Below, piece by piece: positions 43,026 through 51,999 of a DNA stretch of 64,000 nucleotides. Position 1 is the first letter of the stretch; the number at the start of each line of letters is the position of its first letter. The position numbers were made by a program, and so were the translations under genes. The notes beneath the pieces were generated by a model, which searched no databases, was not told where the DNA came from, and was given only the letters and a program-made list of their open reading frames with translations. The stretch covers positions 1 to 64,000 of the forward strand of contig MFBL01000015.1 of assembly GCA_001774945.1 (NCBI GenBank), written 5' to 3'. Origin of the DNA: Candidatus Curtissbacteria bacterium RIFCSPHIGHO2_12_FULL_41_17 (GTDB taxonomy: Bacteria > Patescibacteriota > Microgenomatia > Curtissbacterales > GWA2-41-24).

Positions 43026-43838
43026 ATGATAAATAGCCTAATGGGTTTAAAACTGAATATGACAGCAAGATTTGATAAGTGGGAACATCGTGTTCCGGTT
43101 ACTTTAATCAAAGCTGATCCTAACGTCATTCTGTCGCAAAAAGATGGAAAGGTTGAGCTCGGCTTCGGTCGAAGAAAGAAGGTAAAAAAAACCCAGAATG
43201 CGCATGTTTCGGTTGCCGGGTTTGCTCCGAGATTTATTAAAGAAGTGACAACTGGCGAATCCAATTTTGCTTCCGGAGACAAAGTTACAGTTTCAGTTTT
43301 TGAGCCGGGAGATTTAGTTAAAGTCACCGGGATCACCAAAGGTAAAGGTTTTGCCGGTGGTGTTAAGAGATGGGGTTTTGCTGGAGGACCCAAAACCCAC
43401 GGTCAGTCCGACCGCCATCGTGCGCCAGGTTCCATCGGCCAAACAACAACACCGGGCAGAGTTTTTAAAGGTAAAAAAATGGCCGGTCACTTGGGTGCTT
43501 CAAAAAAAACAATAAATAATTTGGAAGTCCTTGAAGTAGACAGTGAGAACAACTTATTAGTCATCAAAGGTTCCGTGCCTGGTGCCAGAATGGGGCTTTT
43601 GCTAATCACCAAAACTGGTAAGGCAAAAGCCGTGCCTGCCGGCCCGCCTCGCGAGGCGAGCAGACAGGGATACACGCTGCCACCTTCACCAAAAGAAGAT
43701 GAAAAGCAAGATAGACAAACAACAAAAAAAGAAACAAGCAAGCAAGATGAGAACCAGCAAGTAACCACAAAAGAAAATCGAAAAGGTGATAGAAAATCAG
43801 AGGAAAAGGAGAAAGAAAATGCCACAGAAAATCAGTAA
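43026..43838 (+). CDS. rplC: 50S ribosomal protein L3 with charged C-terminal extension
   Basis: L3 helps form the peptidyl transferase centre. 270 residues from ATG 43026, preceded by GAAGGAG at 5 nt; the upstream in-frame TTG (43005) is not preferred. KGFAGGVKRWGFAGGPKTHGQ and HRAPGSIGQTTTPGRVFKGK are classic L3 sequences. The core ends near residue 200. There a palindrome (43635-43668, centre CGCCTCGCGAGGCG) encodes PAGPPREASRQG. About 55 very charged residues then follow, beyond the usual length of about 210. rplD starts 20 bp before the stop. Confidence 0.94.
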   Translation: MINSLMGLKLNMTARFDKWEHRVPVTLIKADPNVILSQKDGKVELGFGRRKKVKKTQNAHVSVAGFAPRFIKEVTTGESNFASGDKVTVSVFEPGDLVKVTGITKGKGFAGGVKRWGFAGGPKTHGQSDRHRAPGSIGQTTTPGRVFKGKKMAGHLGASKKTINNLEVLEVDSENNLLVIKGSVPGARMGLLLITKTGKAKAVPAGPPREASRQGYTLPPSPKEDEKQDRQTTKKETSKQDENQQVTTKENRKGDRKSEEKEKENATENQ

Positions 43839-44574
43839 AAAGATACGCCAAAAAATATCAATTAAAAAGACACAAATAAGTCAAGAAATGCATTCAAAAA
43901 AAATAGAAAGTAACAAAATAACCAAACCAATTTCTAAAAAATTAACACAGAAAGTTAAGGTAACGACCAACTTTCCCGTTTTTGATATTAATGGTGCAAA
44001 ACAAGGTGTAATAAATTTACCGAAAGAAATTTTTGGACAAGAGCCCAATAAATTATTACTGGCACAAGCAGTAAGGGTTTATCTGGCGAATATGTCAACC
44101 CATAAATCATCGACTAAAACTCGTGCAGAAGTTCGTGGTGGAGGGACTAAACCCTGGCGGCAAAAAGGAACAGGTAGGGCAAGGGCCGGATCTATCAGAT
44201 CACCACTTTGGGTTGGTGGAGGTGTAGTTTTTGGACCAAAACCTAGAAATACCAAGCTAATACTTTCTAAAAAAATGAAGAAAAGGGCCCTAATAAGCGC
44301 CCTTTCTTTTAAAAACGCCGACGGCGCAGTCAAGGTAATTTCAAATTTTGAAAAGTTGGAACCAAAAACAAAGCAGGCGCAGCAACTTCTTAACAAACTC
44401 GAAATTCATGGCAGAACATTAATAATCCTGGAAGATACAAAACCGAATGTAAAGCTTGCAACCAGAAATATTCCCGGCCTTTCTGTCGATTTGACGGCAA
44501 ACCTCAATGCTTATGAAGTTCTAGCCCACAATAATTTACTCTTTTCTAAAAGTGCAATCGAGGACATAAAATGA
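43819..44574 (+). CDS. rplD: 50S ribosomal protein L4
   Basis: L4 lines the exit tunnel and in some bacteria represses its own operon. 251 residues from ATG 43819 ([12 protein letters not shown]) behind AGGAG; an in-frame start 33 bp upstream is less likely. The first 45 residues are a Lys/Ile-rich extension. The core has [30 protein letters not shown], the conserved extended loop, and [12 protein letters not shown]. The gene overlaps rplC by 20 bp and rplW by 4 bp. Confidence 0.95.
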   Translation: MPQKISKKIRQKISIKKTQISQEMHSKKIESNKITKPISKKLTQKVKVTTNFPVFDINGAKQGVINLPKEIFGQEPNKLLLAQAVRVYLANMSTHKSSTKTRAEVRGGGTKPWRQKGTGRARAGSIRSPLWVGGGVVFGPKPRNTKLILSKKMKKRALISALSFKNADGAVKVISNFEKLEPKTKQAQQLLNKLEIHGRTLIILEDTKPNVKLATRNIPGLSVDLTANLNAYEVLAHNNLLFSKSAIEDIK

Positions 44575-44945
44575 AACAAGCAAGTTTAATTGAAAAAGCT
44601 CTGCAATCCGAAAAAGCCTACAAACAGATGACCAGCGGCATCTATACATTTGTGGTTGCGCAGTCTGCTAAAAAAAAGCAAATAAAAAAACTTATTGAAA
44701 ATCAGTTTTCCGTAAAGGTTAAAAAGGTAAATATGGCCAAATTTGCCCCAAAGAGGAAAAGAATTGCCAAAAGTCGAAAAACAACAGCAGTTGGCGGAGG
44801 CAAAAAGGCCATTGTCTATCTTAGGGAAGGTCAGGAAATTGCCATGTTTATGCCCAAAAGGACAGAAAAAAATAAAAAACAGCAGTTAAAAGGCGTTAAA
44901 GAAAAAGAAACCGAGCAAGTTTCTGCAGAAGGGAAAGAACTATAG
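44571..44945 (+). CDS. rplW: 50S ribosomal protein L23
   Basis: 124 residues. L23 sits at the tunnel exit and docks trigger factor and SRP. IEKALQSEKAYKQM, YTFVVAQSAKKKQIKKLIE and FSVKVKKVNMAKFAPKRKR correspond to the family core. The last 25 residues form a charged tail (KKQQLKGVKEKE) longer than usual. ATG overlaps the rplD stop. A 123-bp gap with two hairpins separates it from rplB. Confidence 0.93.
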   Translation: MKQASLIEKALQSEKAYKQMTSGIYTFVVAQSAKKKQIKKLIENQFSVKVKKVNMAKFAPKRKRIAKSRKTTAVGGGKKAIVYLREGQEIAMFMPKRTEKNKKQQLKGVKEKETEQVSAEGKEL

Positions 44946-44977
44946 TGGTAGTCCAAATTTTTAAAAAAACTAAAATT

Positions 44978-45048
44978 AAATTTGAATCTGGCTTTGCCAG
45001 TTCAAATTTGTCCATTGGAGAAAGAGGAATACCAAGGGGAAACCTTGG
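44978..45048 (+). promoter_or_regulatory. Two leader hairpins before rplB
   Basis: AAATTTGAA (44978-44986) pairs with TTCAAATTT (45001-45009), with an inner CTGGC/GCCAG stem. Then TTGGAGAAAGAGGAA, and a second hairpin CCAAGG/CCTTGG (45032-45048). The order hairpin, GGAGA-rich stretch, hairpin, ATG resembles the family II leaders, though the sequences do not match. It is the largest gap inside the tightly packed S10 cluster before rpsC. Confidence 0.5.
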
Positions 45049-45068
45049 TTTTCCCTTGGAGTAAATAC

Positions 45069-45890
45069 ATGTCTCTTAGGGTTTTTAAACCGCAAACACC
45101 AGGACAAAGATTTAAATCAATTCTGGAAAATAAAGTAATTACTAAATCTAAACCTGAAAAGACTTTATTGATTCCTCTTCCTAAATCTTCTGGAAGATCT
45201 CATGGAAGAGTAACAGCAAAGGGTCGGGGCGGAAGACATAAAAGAAATCTAAGGTTAATCGATTTTAAGCGAGATAAAAGGGAGATTCCTGCGGTAGTTG
45301 CCGCTATCGAGTATGATCCGAATAGAAGCGCCTCAATTGCCCTTTTACACTACAAGGACGGGGAAAAAAGATATATTCTATCCCCAGTCGATCTTAAAGT
45401 CGGTGATGAGGTCGTCGCCGGCCAGAAGGTAGAGATAAAACCAGGCAATGCTCTTGAGATTGGCAAAATCCCGATTGGGACTGTTGTCCATAATCTTGAA
45501 CTTATTCCCGGTCGCGGCGCACAAATTGTCAGAAGCGCAGGCACAGGCGCGATTATATCCGCAAAAGAAGGCCAGTGGGTACATGTAAAATTGCCTTCAA
45601 AAGAAATCCGCAAGATTCACGGCAAATGTTATGCAGCCATTGGTCAAATAGGCAATGAAGATTGGAAAAATATCACTTTCGGAAAGGCTGGCAAATCACG
45701 TCATTTCGGAATTAAACCCCATGTTAGAGGTGTAGCAATGGATCCAAGATCACACCCCCATGGCGGTGGTGAAGGAAAATCAGGAACAGGTATGAACCCG
45801 AAGACTCCAAGCGGAAAACGAGCTTTTGGAAAGACCAGAAAGAAAACTAAACTATCTACGAAGTTCATACTGCAAAGAAGGAGAATTTAA
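45069..45890 (+). CDS. rplB: 50S ribosomal protein L2
   Basis: 273 residues from ATG 45069 ([15 protein letters not shown]), the family start; the open frame extends upstream through the leader hairpins and that part is rejected. [32 protein letters not shown] and [17 protein letters not shown] match strongly, the last containing the conserved His near the peptidyl transferase centre. A TTGGAG lies 6-11 nt before the start. rpsS follows after 4 bp. Confidence 0.96.
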   Translation: MSLRVFKPQTPGQRFKSILENKVITKSKPEKTLLIPLPKSSGRSHGRVTAKGRGGRHKRNLRLIDFKRDKREIPAVVAAIEYDPNRSASIALLHYKDGEKRYILSPVDLKVGDEVVAGQKVEIKPGNALEIGKIPIGTVVHNLELIPGRGAQIVRSAGTGAIISAKEGQWVHVKLPSKEIRKIHGKCYAAIGQIGNEDWKNITFGKAGKSRHFGIKPHVRGVAMDPRSHPHGGGEGKSGTGMNPKTPSGKRAFGKTRKKTKLSTKFILQRRRI

Positions 45891-45894
45891 AAAA

Positions 45895-46179
45895 ATGAGC
45901 AGATCAATCAAAAAAGGTCCATATATTGACAAGAAGCTTATTAAAAAGGTTTTAGCCCAAAAAGAATCCGCTAAAAAAGAACCGATTAAAACCTGGGCAA
46001 GGGCAAGTCAAATTCCGCCTGAATTTGTTGGGCATACATTTGCTGTTCACAACGGACGAATTTTTATTAATGTATTTGTCTCGGAACCCATGGTAGGTCA
46101 TAGATTGGGGGAATTTGCCCCTACCAGAACTTTTAGAGGTCATGGCAAGATAACAGAAAAATCATCTGCTAAAAAATAA
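45895..46179 (+). CDS. rpsS: 30S ribosomal protein S19
   Basis: 94 residues from ATG 45895 ([15 protein letters not shown]), behind AAGGAG; upstream in-frame codons lie inside rplB. S19 binds the 30S head beside S13. [20 protein letters not shown] corresponds to the family TWSRxSxIxPxFVGxTxxV, and [18 protein letters not shown] is the normal C-terminal signature. rplV follows after 2 bp. Confidence 0.96.
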   Translation: MSRSIKKGPYIDKKLIKKVLAQKESAKKEPIKTWARASQIPPEFVGHTFAVHNGRIFINVFVSEPMVGHRLGEFAPTRTFRGHGKITEKSSAKK

Positions 46180-46181
46180 GT

Positions 46182-46598
46182 ATGAATCAAATTACAGCTT
46201 ACGCAAAAAATATCAGAATATCCGGGCAAAAGATCTTTCTTGTGGTAAATCAAATTAAAAAAATGAAACCGACTGATGCGGTAAAAATTTTGGACTTCGT
46301 CCCTAACAAGTCGTCAAAGATTATTAAAAAAGTATTGCTCTCTGCAATGGCCAATGCCCGTAACAATTTTGGGCATAAAGATGAGTCTTTACTTATTAAA
46401 GAGATAATAATCTCAAAAGGACCGGTGTTTAAGAGGTCCCGGGCTGTTGCCAGAGGAAGGGTTCACCCTATTTTAAAAAGAACAACCCACATCAAAGTCA
46501 TACTTGAGGCAGAAGAGACTAAAGAAGTACCAAAGGCACCAGAAGTATCAAAAGGCGAAGACCCGAAATCAAATATTAAAAATCAAAAATCAAAATGA
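46182..46598 (+). CDS. rplV: 50S ribosomal protein L22
   Basis: 138 residues. L22 contacts all 23S domains and its beta hairpin lines the tunnel. ARNNFGHKDESLLIKEI and FKRSRAVARGRVHPILKRTTHI are the conserved parts. The C-terminal 25 residues (VPKAPEVSKGEDPKSNIKNQ) are an extension partly encoded by an AT-rich 7-base repeat (AATCAAA units, about 46567-46615), which continues past the stop. The extension may have arisen by growth of that repeat into the gene. Confidence 0.93.
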   Translation: MNQITAYAKNIRISGQKIFLVVNQIKKMKPTDAVKILDFVPNKSSKIIKKVLLSAMANARNNFGHKDESLLIKEIIISKGPVFKRSRAVARGRVHPILKRTTHIKVILEAEETKEVPKAPEVSKGEDPKSNIKNQKSK

Positions 46599-46628
46599 CA
46601 AATCAAAATTCAAAAATATTTTTAAATA

Positions 46629-46660
<32 letters not shown>

Positions 46661-46679
46661 CCGACCGAAGGGAGCTGTC

Positions 46680-47318
46680 GTGGGCCAAAAGGTTAATCCA
46701 ATTGGATTTAGATTAGGAAACGTCTATACTTGGAGCTCTAGATGGTTTGCTTCTGGTAAAATCTACTCCCAGTATCTTTTAGAAGATCGCCAACTTCGTC
46801 AGTTTCTAATGTTAAGACTAAAAAGTGCTGGTATTGCAAAAGTCGAAATTGAACGATCATTTGACAAAAGAACAATTATTGTTCATGTTTCCCGTCCCGG
46901 AATTGCTATTGGTCGCGGCGGAACAGGGATCGAGCAGTTAAAAGAAGAATTGATTAAAAAATTTAAAATCCAAGACCCCAAAAAATTAGAAATAAAATTT
47001 GAAGAAATTAAAAATCCAGACTTGGATGCTTATCTTATTGCTGCAAACGTTGCAGACCAGCTGGAGAGAAGAATCCCATTTAGAAGAGTAATCAATCAAG
47101 CCTTAGAAAGGATAAAAAGATCCGGAGCAAAAGGAGCCAGAATATCAGTTTCAGGCAGGCTTGGCGGTTCAGAAATTGCCAGAACCGAAACTTTAAAATT
47201 TGGGGCGATTCCACTCCATACGATTCGGGCAAATATTGATTTTGCCAAAATAGATGCAAAAGTGCCCAAATCAGGAGTAGTAGGAGTTAAATCCTGGATT
47301 TATAAGGGCGAAACATAG
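46680..47318 (+). CDS. rpsC: 30S ribosomal protein S3
   Basis: 212 residues, GTG start (MGQKVNPIGFRLG) behind AAGGGAG. S3 forms the mRNA entry with S4 and S5. The KH domain is clear (ERSFDKRTIIVHVSRPGIAIGRGG), and the C-terminal domain has RRVINQALERIKRSGAKG, ISVSGRLGGSEIARTE and GVVGVKSWIYKGE. It is preceded by the 7-base repeat array. An inverted pair CTATTGAAA/TTTCAATAG lies in the gap to rplP. Confidence 0.96.
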   Translation: MGQKVNPIGFRLGNVYTWSSRWFASGKIYSQYLLEDRQLRQFLMLRLKSAGIAKVEIERSFDKRTIIVHVSRPGIAIGRGGTGIEQLKEELIKKFKIQDPKKLEIKFEEIKNPDLDAYLIAANVADQLERRIPFRRVINQALERIKRSGAKGARISVSGRLGGSEIARTETLKFGAIPLHTIRANIDFAKIDAKVPKSGVVGVKSWIYKGET

Positions 47319-47468
47319 TTTCGTCCTTGCGAGAATTTCGCTTCTATTGAAATAGCTTTTTCAATAGAGCTCCATTCTTTAAAAAGCAACTATTATGAGA
47401 AGTAATAATTGGAAATTGGAAATTACTCGCCGCAAGCGAGTTTCGAGTCGAAATGGAAATTGGAAATT

Positions 47469-47481
47469 CCTCCGAAGGAGG
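47469..47481 (+). promoter_or_regulatory. Shine-Dalgarno hairpin before rplP
   Basis: CCTCC (47469-47473), loop GAA, GGAGG (47477-47481). The 3' arm is the Shine-Dalgarno sequence of rplP, 5 nt before ATG 47487. Two ATTGGAA 7-base units and a CTCGC/GCGAG hairpin lie upstream (47408-47440). Confidence 0.65.
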
Positions 47482-47486
47482 GTTAT

Positions 47487-47891
47487 ATGCTAGCGCCAAA
47501 ACGAGCAAAATATCGAAAGCAATTCAGAAACAACATAAAAGGTTTATCAAGATCCAGAACTTCTCTTGTATTTGGGTCTTGGGGTTTAAAGAGTTTAGAG
47601 CTTGGATGGATTACTGCAAGGCAGATTGAGGCCGCACGAAGAGCTATGACTCATTATACAAAAAGAGGAGGTAGAATTTGGATTAGAGTTTTTCCGGATA
47701 AACCCGTGACAAAAAAGCCATCAGAAACAAGAATGGGTTCCGGAAAAGGTGATGTTGATCATTATGTAGCTGTAGTAAAACCCGGAACTATAATTTTTGA
47801 AATGGGAGCTGTTACAAATGAGACAGCAAATGAGGCAATGAGACTCGCATCTCATAAATTACCCATTAAAACATTAATTATCTCAAAATGA
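47487..47891 (+). CDS. rplP: 50S ribosomal protein L16
   Basis: 134 residues from ATG 47487 ([14 protein letters not shown]), the family start; the upstream in-frame extension covers repeats and is rejected. [19 protein letters not shown] [45 protein letters not shown] and [15 protein letters not shown] match L16, which organises the A-site side of the large subunit. The ribosome site lies in a hairpin. rpmC overlaps by 4 bp. Confidence 0.96.
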   Translation: MLAPKRAKYRKQFRNNIKGLSRSRTSLVFGSWGLKSLELGWITARQIEAARRAMTHYTKRGGRIWIRVFPDKPVTKKPSETRMGSGKGDVDHYVAVVKPGTIIFEMGAVTNETANEAMRLASHKLPIKTLIISK

Positions 47892-48136
47892 AAAAAAAGG
47901 ATTTAATGGAACTTAAAAATAAAAATATTGAAGAGATCCAGAAAAAAATTGATCAGTTGGTAAGTGAAATCGTAGTCAACAAGCTCGAATTAAAAATGGG
48001 AAAGTTAAAGAATGTACATCTAATAAGTAAAAAAAAGAAGGATCTGGCACGTCTCGAAACTATTTTAAAACTTAAATATTTTGCGATAAAACCTAACATA
48101 TCTGAAAAGAAAGTAAAGAAAAATGTCACAAGTTAA
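47888..48136 (+). CDS. rpmC: 50S ribosomal protein L29
   Basis: 82 residues of two long helices. [20 protein letters not shown] and [17 protein letters not shown] with [10 protein letters not shown] fit L29, which lies near the tunnel exit beside L23. About 15 Lys-rich residues extend the C-terminus. The start overlaps rplP and the end overlaps rpsQ by 14 bp. Its place between L16 and S17 supports the call. Confidence 0.9.
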   Translation: MKKKDLMELKNKNIEEIQKKIDQLVSEIVVNKLELKMGKLKNVHLISKKKKDLARLETILKLKYFAIKPNISEKKVKKNVTS

Positions 48137-48353
48137 AACGGGAACTGTAATTTCCAACAAAATGCCAAAAACTGTGGTGGTAAAGGTTTTGGTAAAGACA
48201 AAACACCCTCTTTATAAAAAGATGATTACTAAAACTAAAAATTTTAATGCTTATAATGATCGCCAGTTGGCAATCGGTCAAAAAGTCAAAATAATTGAAA
48301 CCAGACCACTTGCCAAACAAGTACATTTTAAAATCCTGGAGGTTTTAGACTAA
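48123..48353 (+). CDS. rpsQ: 30S ribosomal protein S17
   Basis: 76 residues. [47 protein letters not shown] are typical S17 sequences (OB fold; binds 16S rRNA helix 11 region early in assembly). It overlaps rpmC and ends one base before the rplN ATG. Confidence 0.94.
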   Translation: MSQVKTGTVISNKMPKTVVVKVLVKTKHPLYKKMITKTKNFNAYNDRQLAIGQKVKIIETRPLAKQVHFKILEVLD

Positions 48354-48354
48354 T

Positions 48355-48726
48355 ATGCTTTCGGTAAGATCAAAACTGACAGCAGCAGATAATAGCGGTG
48401 CAAAAATCCTAGTGATTATAGGAATCGGTAAAGGTACCAAAAGACGATTTGCGAAACTGGCAGATGTTGTAACCTGTACTGTTAGAGGGGCAATTCCTAC
48501 TGGTACAGTCAAAGATCACGAGATAGTCAAAGCAGTTGTTGTTAGAACTAAAAAGGAAACTAGACGTAAAGACGGTTCATATATCAGGTTTTCCGATAAT
48601 GCAGCGGTTATAATTGATTCTCCGTCAAATGCCCCTCGCGGGACAAGAATATTTGGCCCTGTGGCGGTTGAAGTTAAAGAAAATGGTTTTACGAAAATCG
48701 CATCACTGGCAAAGGAGGTTGTTTGA
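48355..48726 (+). CDS. rplN: 50S ribosomal protein L14
   Basis: 123 residues. L14 lies at the subunit interface with L19. [59 protein letters not shown] and [13 protein letters not shown] are classic. The usual N-terminal MIQ is MLS here. The ATG follows the S17 stop by one base. Confidence 0.96.
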   Translation: MLSVRSKLTAADNSGAKILVIIGIGKGTKRRFAKLADVVTCTVRGAIPTGTVKDHEIVKAVVVRTKKETRRKDGSYIRFSDNAAVIIDSPSNAPRGTRIFGPVAVEVKENGFTKIASLAKEVV

Positions 48727-48727
48727 A

Positions 48728-49036
48728 ATGTTCAAATTCAAAGTTGGTGATGAAGTTTTGGTAAGTGCGGGAAAGGATAAAGGTAAAAAGGGAAAGATCG
48801 GCAAAATTTTTCCAAAAGAAAGTAAGGTATTAATAGAATCAATTAATATAATTAAAAAACATAAAAAGGTTTCAAAAGGTCAGTCTAGCGGAATTTATGA
48901 AATTTCCAGGTCAGTTTCAGTTGCCAAAGTATCATTAATTTGTCCAAAATGCGGCAAACAAACACGAATAGGTTTTTTAATTGAAGCGGGCAAAAAAAAT
49001 CGAATCTGTAAAAAATGTAAAGGAATACTCAAATGA
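48728..49036 (+). CDS. rplX: 50S ribosomal protein L24
   Basis: 102 residues from ATG 48728 (MFKFKVGDEVLVSAGKDKGKKG), behind AAAGGAGGT; upstream in-frame codons lie in rplN. The KOW motif (GKDKGKKGKIGKIFP) is clear, and the C-terminal half has CPKCGK and CKKCKG, the zinc-ribbon-like end seen in many L24 proteins. L24 starts large-subunit assembly. rplE overlaps the stop. Confidence 0.95.
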   Translation: MFKFKVGDEVLVSAGKDKGKKGKIGKIFPKESKVLIESINIIKKHKKVSKGQSSGIYEISRSVSVAKVSLICPKCGKQTRIGFLIEAGKKNRICKKCKGILK

Positions 49037-49575
49037 CCAATCTATATTCGAAATTTCAGACAGAAGTCACACCAAAACTAAAAGAGGAATTTGGTCTAAA
49101 AAATGATTTATCAGTGCCTATAATTGAAAAAATTACTGTTAACGTGGGAGTAGCTGATGCTTTAATTAATAAAGATGTAATCGGGAAAGTGACTGAACAG
49201 ATTTCTCTTATTTCTGGGCAAAAACCTAAATGGACAAAAGCCAAAAAGGCAATCGCCGGTTTTAAATTAAGACAAGGAGATGTTATCGGTGTAAAGGTGA
49301 CTTTAAGAGGCAAGAAAGCCTGGCAATTTTTAGAGAGGCTGATCAGAGTAGCAATCCCCAGAATTCGAGATTTTAGGGGTATCTCCCAATCAAAATTTGA
49401 TAAGGATGGTAATTATACACTTGGGTTAACAGAACAGATAATTTTTCCCGAAATAGAGTATTCAAAAATAGATAAAATTAGAGGTTTGTCAGTAACAATT
49501 TCGATAAAAAATACAAACCCTGAAAAATCGAAAAGAGTACTTGAGCTTTTAGGATTACCATTTAAAAACGAATAA
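49033..49575 (+). CDS. rplE: 50S ribosomal protein L5
   Basis: 180 residues. L5 binds 5S rRNA in the central protuberance. [67 protein letters not shown] and [16 protein letters not shown] all match the family. The start overlaps the rplX stop by 4 bp. Confidence 0.96.
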   Translation: MTNLYSKFQTEVTPKLKEEFGLKNDLSVPIIEKITVNVGVADALINKDVIGKVTEQISLISGQKPKWTKAKKAIAGFKLRQGDVIGVKVTLRGKKAWQFLERLIRVAIPRIRDFRGISQSKFDKDGNYTLGLTEQIIFPEIEYSKIDKIRGLSVTISIKNTNPEKSKRVLELLGLPFKNE

Positions 49576-49580
49576 ATTTT

Positions 49581-49766
49581 ATGGCGAAAAAATCAAAAAT
49601 AATTAAAAATGACAAGAAGCAAAAATTTTACGTACGATATGTTAATAGATGTAAAATTTGCGGTCGACCTCGCGCTTATATGAGAAAATTCGGACTTTGT
49701 AGGCTATGTTTTAGAGAATTAGTTCACAAAGGAGAAATTCCGGGAGTCAAAAAAGCTTCCTGGTAA
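49581..49766 (+). CDS. rpsN: 30S ribosomal protein S14, zinc-binding type
   Basis: 61 residues, the short zinc form. [17 protein letters not shown] and the next CRLC hold four cysteines in the order CxxC...CxxC for one zinc ion, and [16 protein letters not shown] is the standard end. S14 completes the 30S head near the decoding site. It starts 5 bp after rplE. Confidence 0.96.
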   Translation: MAKKSKIIKNDKKQKFYVRYVNRCKICGRPRAYMRKFGLCRLCFRELVHKGEIPGVKKASW

Positions 49767-49775
49767 AAGAGATAT

Positions 49776-50150
49776 ATGGATCCAGTTTCAGATATGCTTG
49801 TTGCCATTAAAAATGGCTATATGGCAAAAAAATCTAGCGTTGCTGTTCCCTTTTCTAAATTCAAACAAGAAATAGCAAAATTATTAGAGAGAGAAAATAT
49901 TGTAGGTAAAACTACTAAAGAAAATTCACATATAATGATTGAACTTCAATATGAAAATCAAAAACCTAAAATAACTCAAATTGAAAGAATTTCTAAACTT
50001 GGATTGCGGGTATATAAAAAAAGCAAAAATATTAAAAGAGTAAAGGGAGGTAAAGGTATATCAATCGTTTCCACATCAAAAGGGTTGATGACCGGTGACC
50101 AAGCAAAAGCTAAAAAATTGGGAGGCGAAATAATTTGCCGGATTTGGTAA
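49776..50150 (+). CDS. rpsH: 30S ribosomal protein S8
   Basis: 124 residues. DPVSDMLVAIKNGYMAKKSSVAVPFSKFK and the C-terminal GKGISIVSTSKGLMTGDQAKAKKLGGEIICRIW match S8, a central 16S binder which in E. coli represses the spc operon. No matching spc mRNA site was identified. rplF begins 5 bp after its stop. Confidence 0.95.
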   Translation: MDPVSDMLVAIKNGYMAKKSSVAVPFSKFKQEIAKLLERENIVGKTTKENSHIMIELQYENQKPKITQIERISKLGLRVYKKSKNIKRVKGGKGISIVSTSKGLMTGDQAKAKKLGGEIICRIW

Positions 50151-50155
50151 AAAAT

Positions 50156-50707
50156 ATGTCTAAAATAGGAAAGCTACCGATAATAATTCCAAAAGACGTA
50201 AGAGTAAGTATTATAGATTCTCAGGTTAAAGTTGTGGGCCCAAAGGGAGAACTGGTGTTTGGATTTCATGGGCAAATAAAAGTAGAAATTTCAGAAGATA
50301 AAGTGGTAATTTCCCGTAAAGATGAAACTAAATTTACCAAATCATTGCACGGTTTAACCCGAAGTATTATTGCTAACATGATTAAGGGAGTAACAGTTGG
50401 GCACCAAAAGACTCTCGAATTAATTGGAGTTGGTTATCGGGCTGCAAAACAGGGTGATGATTTAGTTTTAAATGTAGGTTATTCTCATCCGGTAATTATT
50501 CCAAAGACCCCGGGAGTAGATATGGAAACTCAAGAAAATAAAATAATTGTTTCCGGTTCTGATAAAGCAGTTGTCGGTGAAATTGCAGCGAGAATCAGAA
50601 AAGTAAGGCCACCGGAGCCATACAAAGGAAAAGGTATCAAATATTTCGGTGAAATCATAAGAAAAAAAGCCGGAAAAACTGTTAAAGCAGTAGGGGGTAG
50701 TATTTGA
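50156..50707 (+). CDS. rplF: 50S ribosomal protein L6
   Basis: 183 residues from ATG 50156 ([15 protein letters not shown]); an in-frame upstream start overlaps rpsH. Two repeated L6 domains are present, with [22 protein letters not shown] and [21 protein letters not shown], and the signature [24 protein letters not shown]6 lies near the factor-binding site. The stop overlaps the TTG start of rplR. Confidence 0.95.
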   Translation: MSKIGKLPIIIPKDVRVSIIDSQVKVVGPKGELVFGFHGQIKVEISEDKVVISRKDETKFTKSLHGLTRSIIANMIKGVTVGHQKTLELIGVGYRAAKQGDDLVLNVGYSHPVIIPKTPGVDMETQENKIIVSGSDKAVVGEIAARIRKVRPPEPYKGKGIKYFGEIIRKKAGKTVKAVGGSI

Positions 50708-51090
50708 AAGTCACAAAATCAAACGGCAAAAACCATTGGCAAAGAAGGTTAATAAGACATGCGCAAGTCCGCAAAAAAGTTATTGGGACTTCTTCTGTGC
50801 CTAGACTTGCAGTTTTCCGTTCGAATAAACATATTTATGCACAGATCATAGATGATGCGGCTAGTCACACCATTATTTCTTTATCTGACCTAAAATTTCC
50901 AAGAGCAAAATCAAAAGAAATATCTAAAACTAGCAAAATAAAACAGGCTTATGAGGTAGGTCTAAATCTTGCAAAAACTGCACTTTCCAAAAAAATAAAA
51001 AAGACTGTATTTGACCGTGGTGGTTACAAATATCACGGCCGAATAAAATCTTTAGCCGAAGGAGCAAGAAAAGGAGGATTGATTTTCTGA
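50704..51090 (+). CDS. rplR: 50S ribosomal protein L18
   Basis: 128 residues, TTG start overlapping the rplF stop. L18 binds 5S r[57 protein letters not shown] and [25 protein letters not shown] match the family. Its last base is the A of the rpsE ATG. Confidence 0.95.
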   Translation: MKVTKSNGKNHWQRRLIRHAQVRKKVIGTSSVPRLAVFRSNKHIYAQIIDDAASHTIISLSDLKFPRAKSKEISKTSKIKQAYEVGLNLAKTALSKKIKKTVFDRGGYKYHGRIKSLAEGARKGGLIF

Positions 51091-51551
51091 TGGCACAAAT
51101 TGCCCAAAAATACATAGAAACGGCAAAGGATTTCGAAGAAAAAGTTGTCCAAATTAATCGTGTTTCAAAAAAAACTCAAGGGGGCAACAGAATTGGATTT
51201 TCAGCATTATTAGTAGTTGGAGACAGAAAAGGAAAAGTAGGTGTAGGTAAAGGTAAATCAAGAGACGTGGCTTCCGCTATTAGAAAAGGAATAGCCTATG
51301 CCAAGAAACATTTAATAGACGTGTCGATTATAAAAGGATCGATTCCTGCCGATATCTACATAAAAAGAGGTGCGGCCAAGATTTTACTAAAGCCAGCACC
51401 AGAAGGGACTGGCGTTATTGCCGGAGGTGCAGTCAGAGCCGTAGTTGAAGCCGCAGGTATCAGAAATATTTCAAGTAAGATTCTAGGGACTAAAAATAAA
51501 GCCTCAAATGTCTATGCTACCCTTGAGGCATTAAAAGAATTATCAAAATGA
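51090..51551 (+). CDS. rpsE: 30S ribosomal protein S5
   Basis: 153 residues. S5 is at the mRNA entry and affects fidelity. [37 protein letters not shown] and [30 protein letters not shown] are standard. The usual next gene, rpmD (L30), is absent: rplO overlaps the rpsE stop directly. Confidence 0.96.
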   Translation: MAQIAQKYIETAKDFEEKVVQINRVSKKTQGGNRIGFSALLVVGDRKGKVGVGKGKSRDVASAIRKGIAYAKKHLIDVSIIKGSIPADIYIKRGAAKILLKPAPEGTGVIAGGAVRAVVEAAGIRNISSKILGTKNKASNVYATLEALKELSK

Positions 51552-51994
51552 AACTAAGTAATTTACCAAAAATAAATAAAAAAAGAAAAAAAATAATTGG
51601 ACGAGGATTGGGATCCGGTAAGGGTAAAACGGGGGGAAAAGGTACGAAAGGACAAAATGTCAGAGGAAAAATTCCTATAACCCATCCTCATTATGAAGGT
51701 GGTCAAAGGCCGATTTTTAAAAGACTTCCATACAAGAGAGGTAAGGGAAATAGTAAGATTTCCAAAAAACCGATTGTAATAAATTTAAAAGTTTTAAACC
51801 TTTTGCCAAAAGGATCCATCGTGGACCTTGAATCTTTAATTAAATTCGGAATTGTTGACAAGGAAGATGCGGTACGTTTCGGGGTGAAAGTATTAGGAGA
51901 TGGTCAATTAAACTTTCCTCTTGAAATAAAATTACCAATGTCCAAGAGGGCATTACAAAAAGTGGCAAAAATAAAAGACAAATCCAATAGCTAA
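51548..51994 (+). CDS. rplO: 50S ribosomal protein L15
   Basis: 148 residues. [29 protein letters not shown] and the late [18 protein letters not shown] match L15, a late large-subunit assembly protein. [20 protein letters not shown] corresponds to the family GFEGGQMPLxRRLPKRG. It overlaps rpsE by 4 bp because L30 is missing. secY follows after 5 bp. Confidence 0.95.
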   Translation: MKLSNLPKINKKRKKIIGRGLGSGKGKTGGKGTKGQNVRGKIPITHPHYEGGQRPIFKRLPYKRGKGNSKISKKPIVINLKVLNLLPKGSIVDLESLIKFGIVDKEDAVRFGVKVLGDGQLNFPLEIKLPMSKRALQKVAKIKDKSNS

Positions 51995-51999
51995 GTCTT

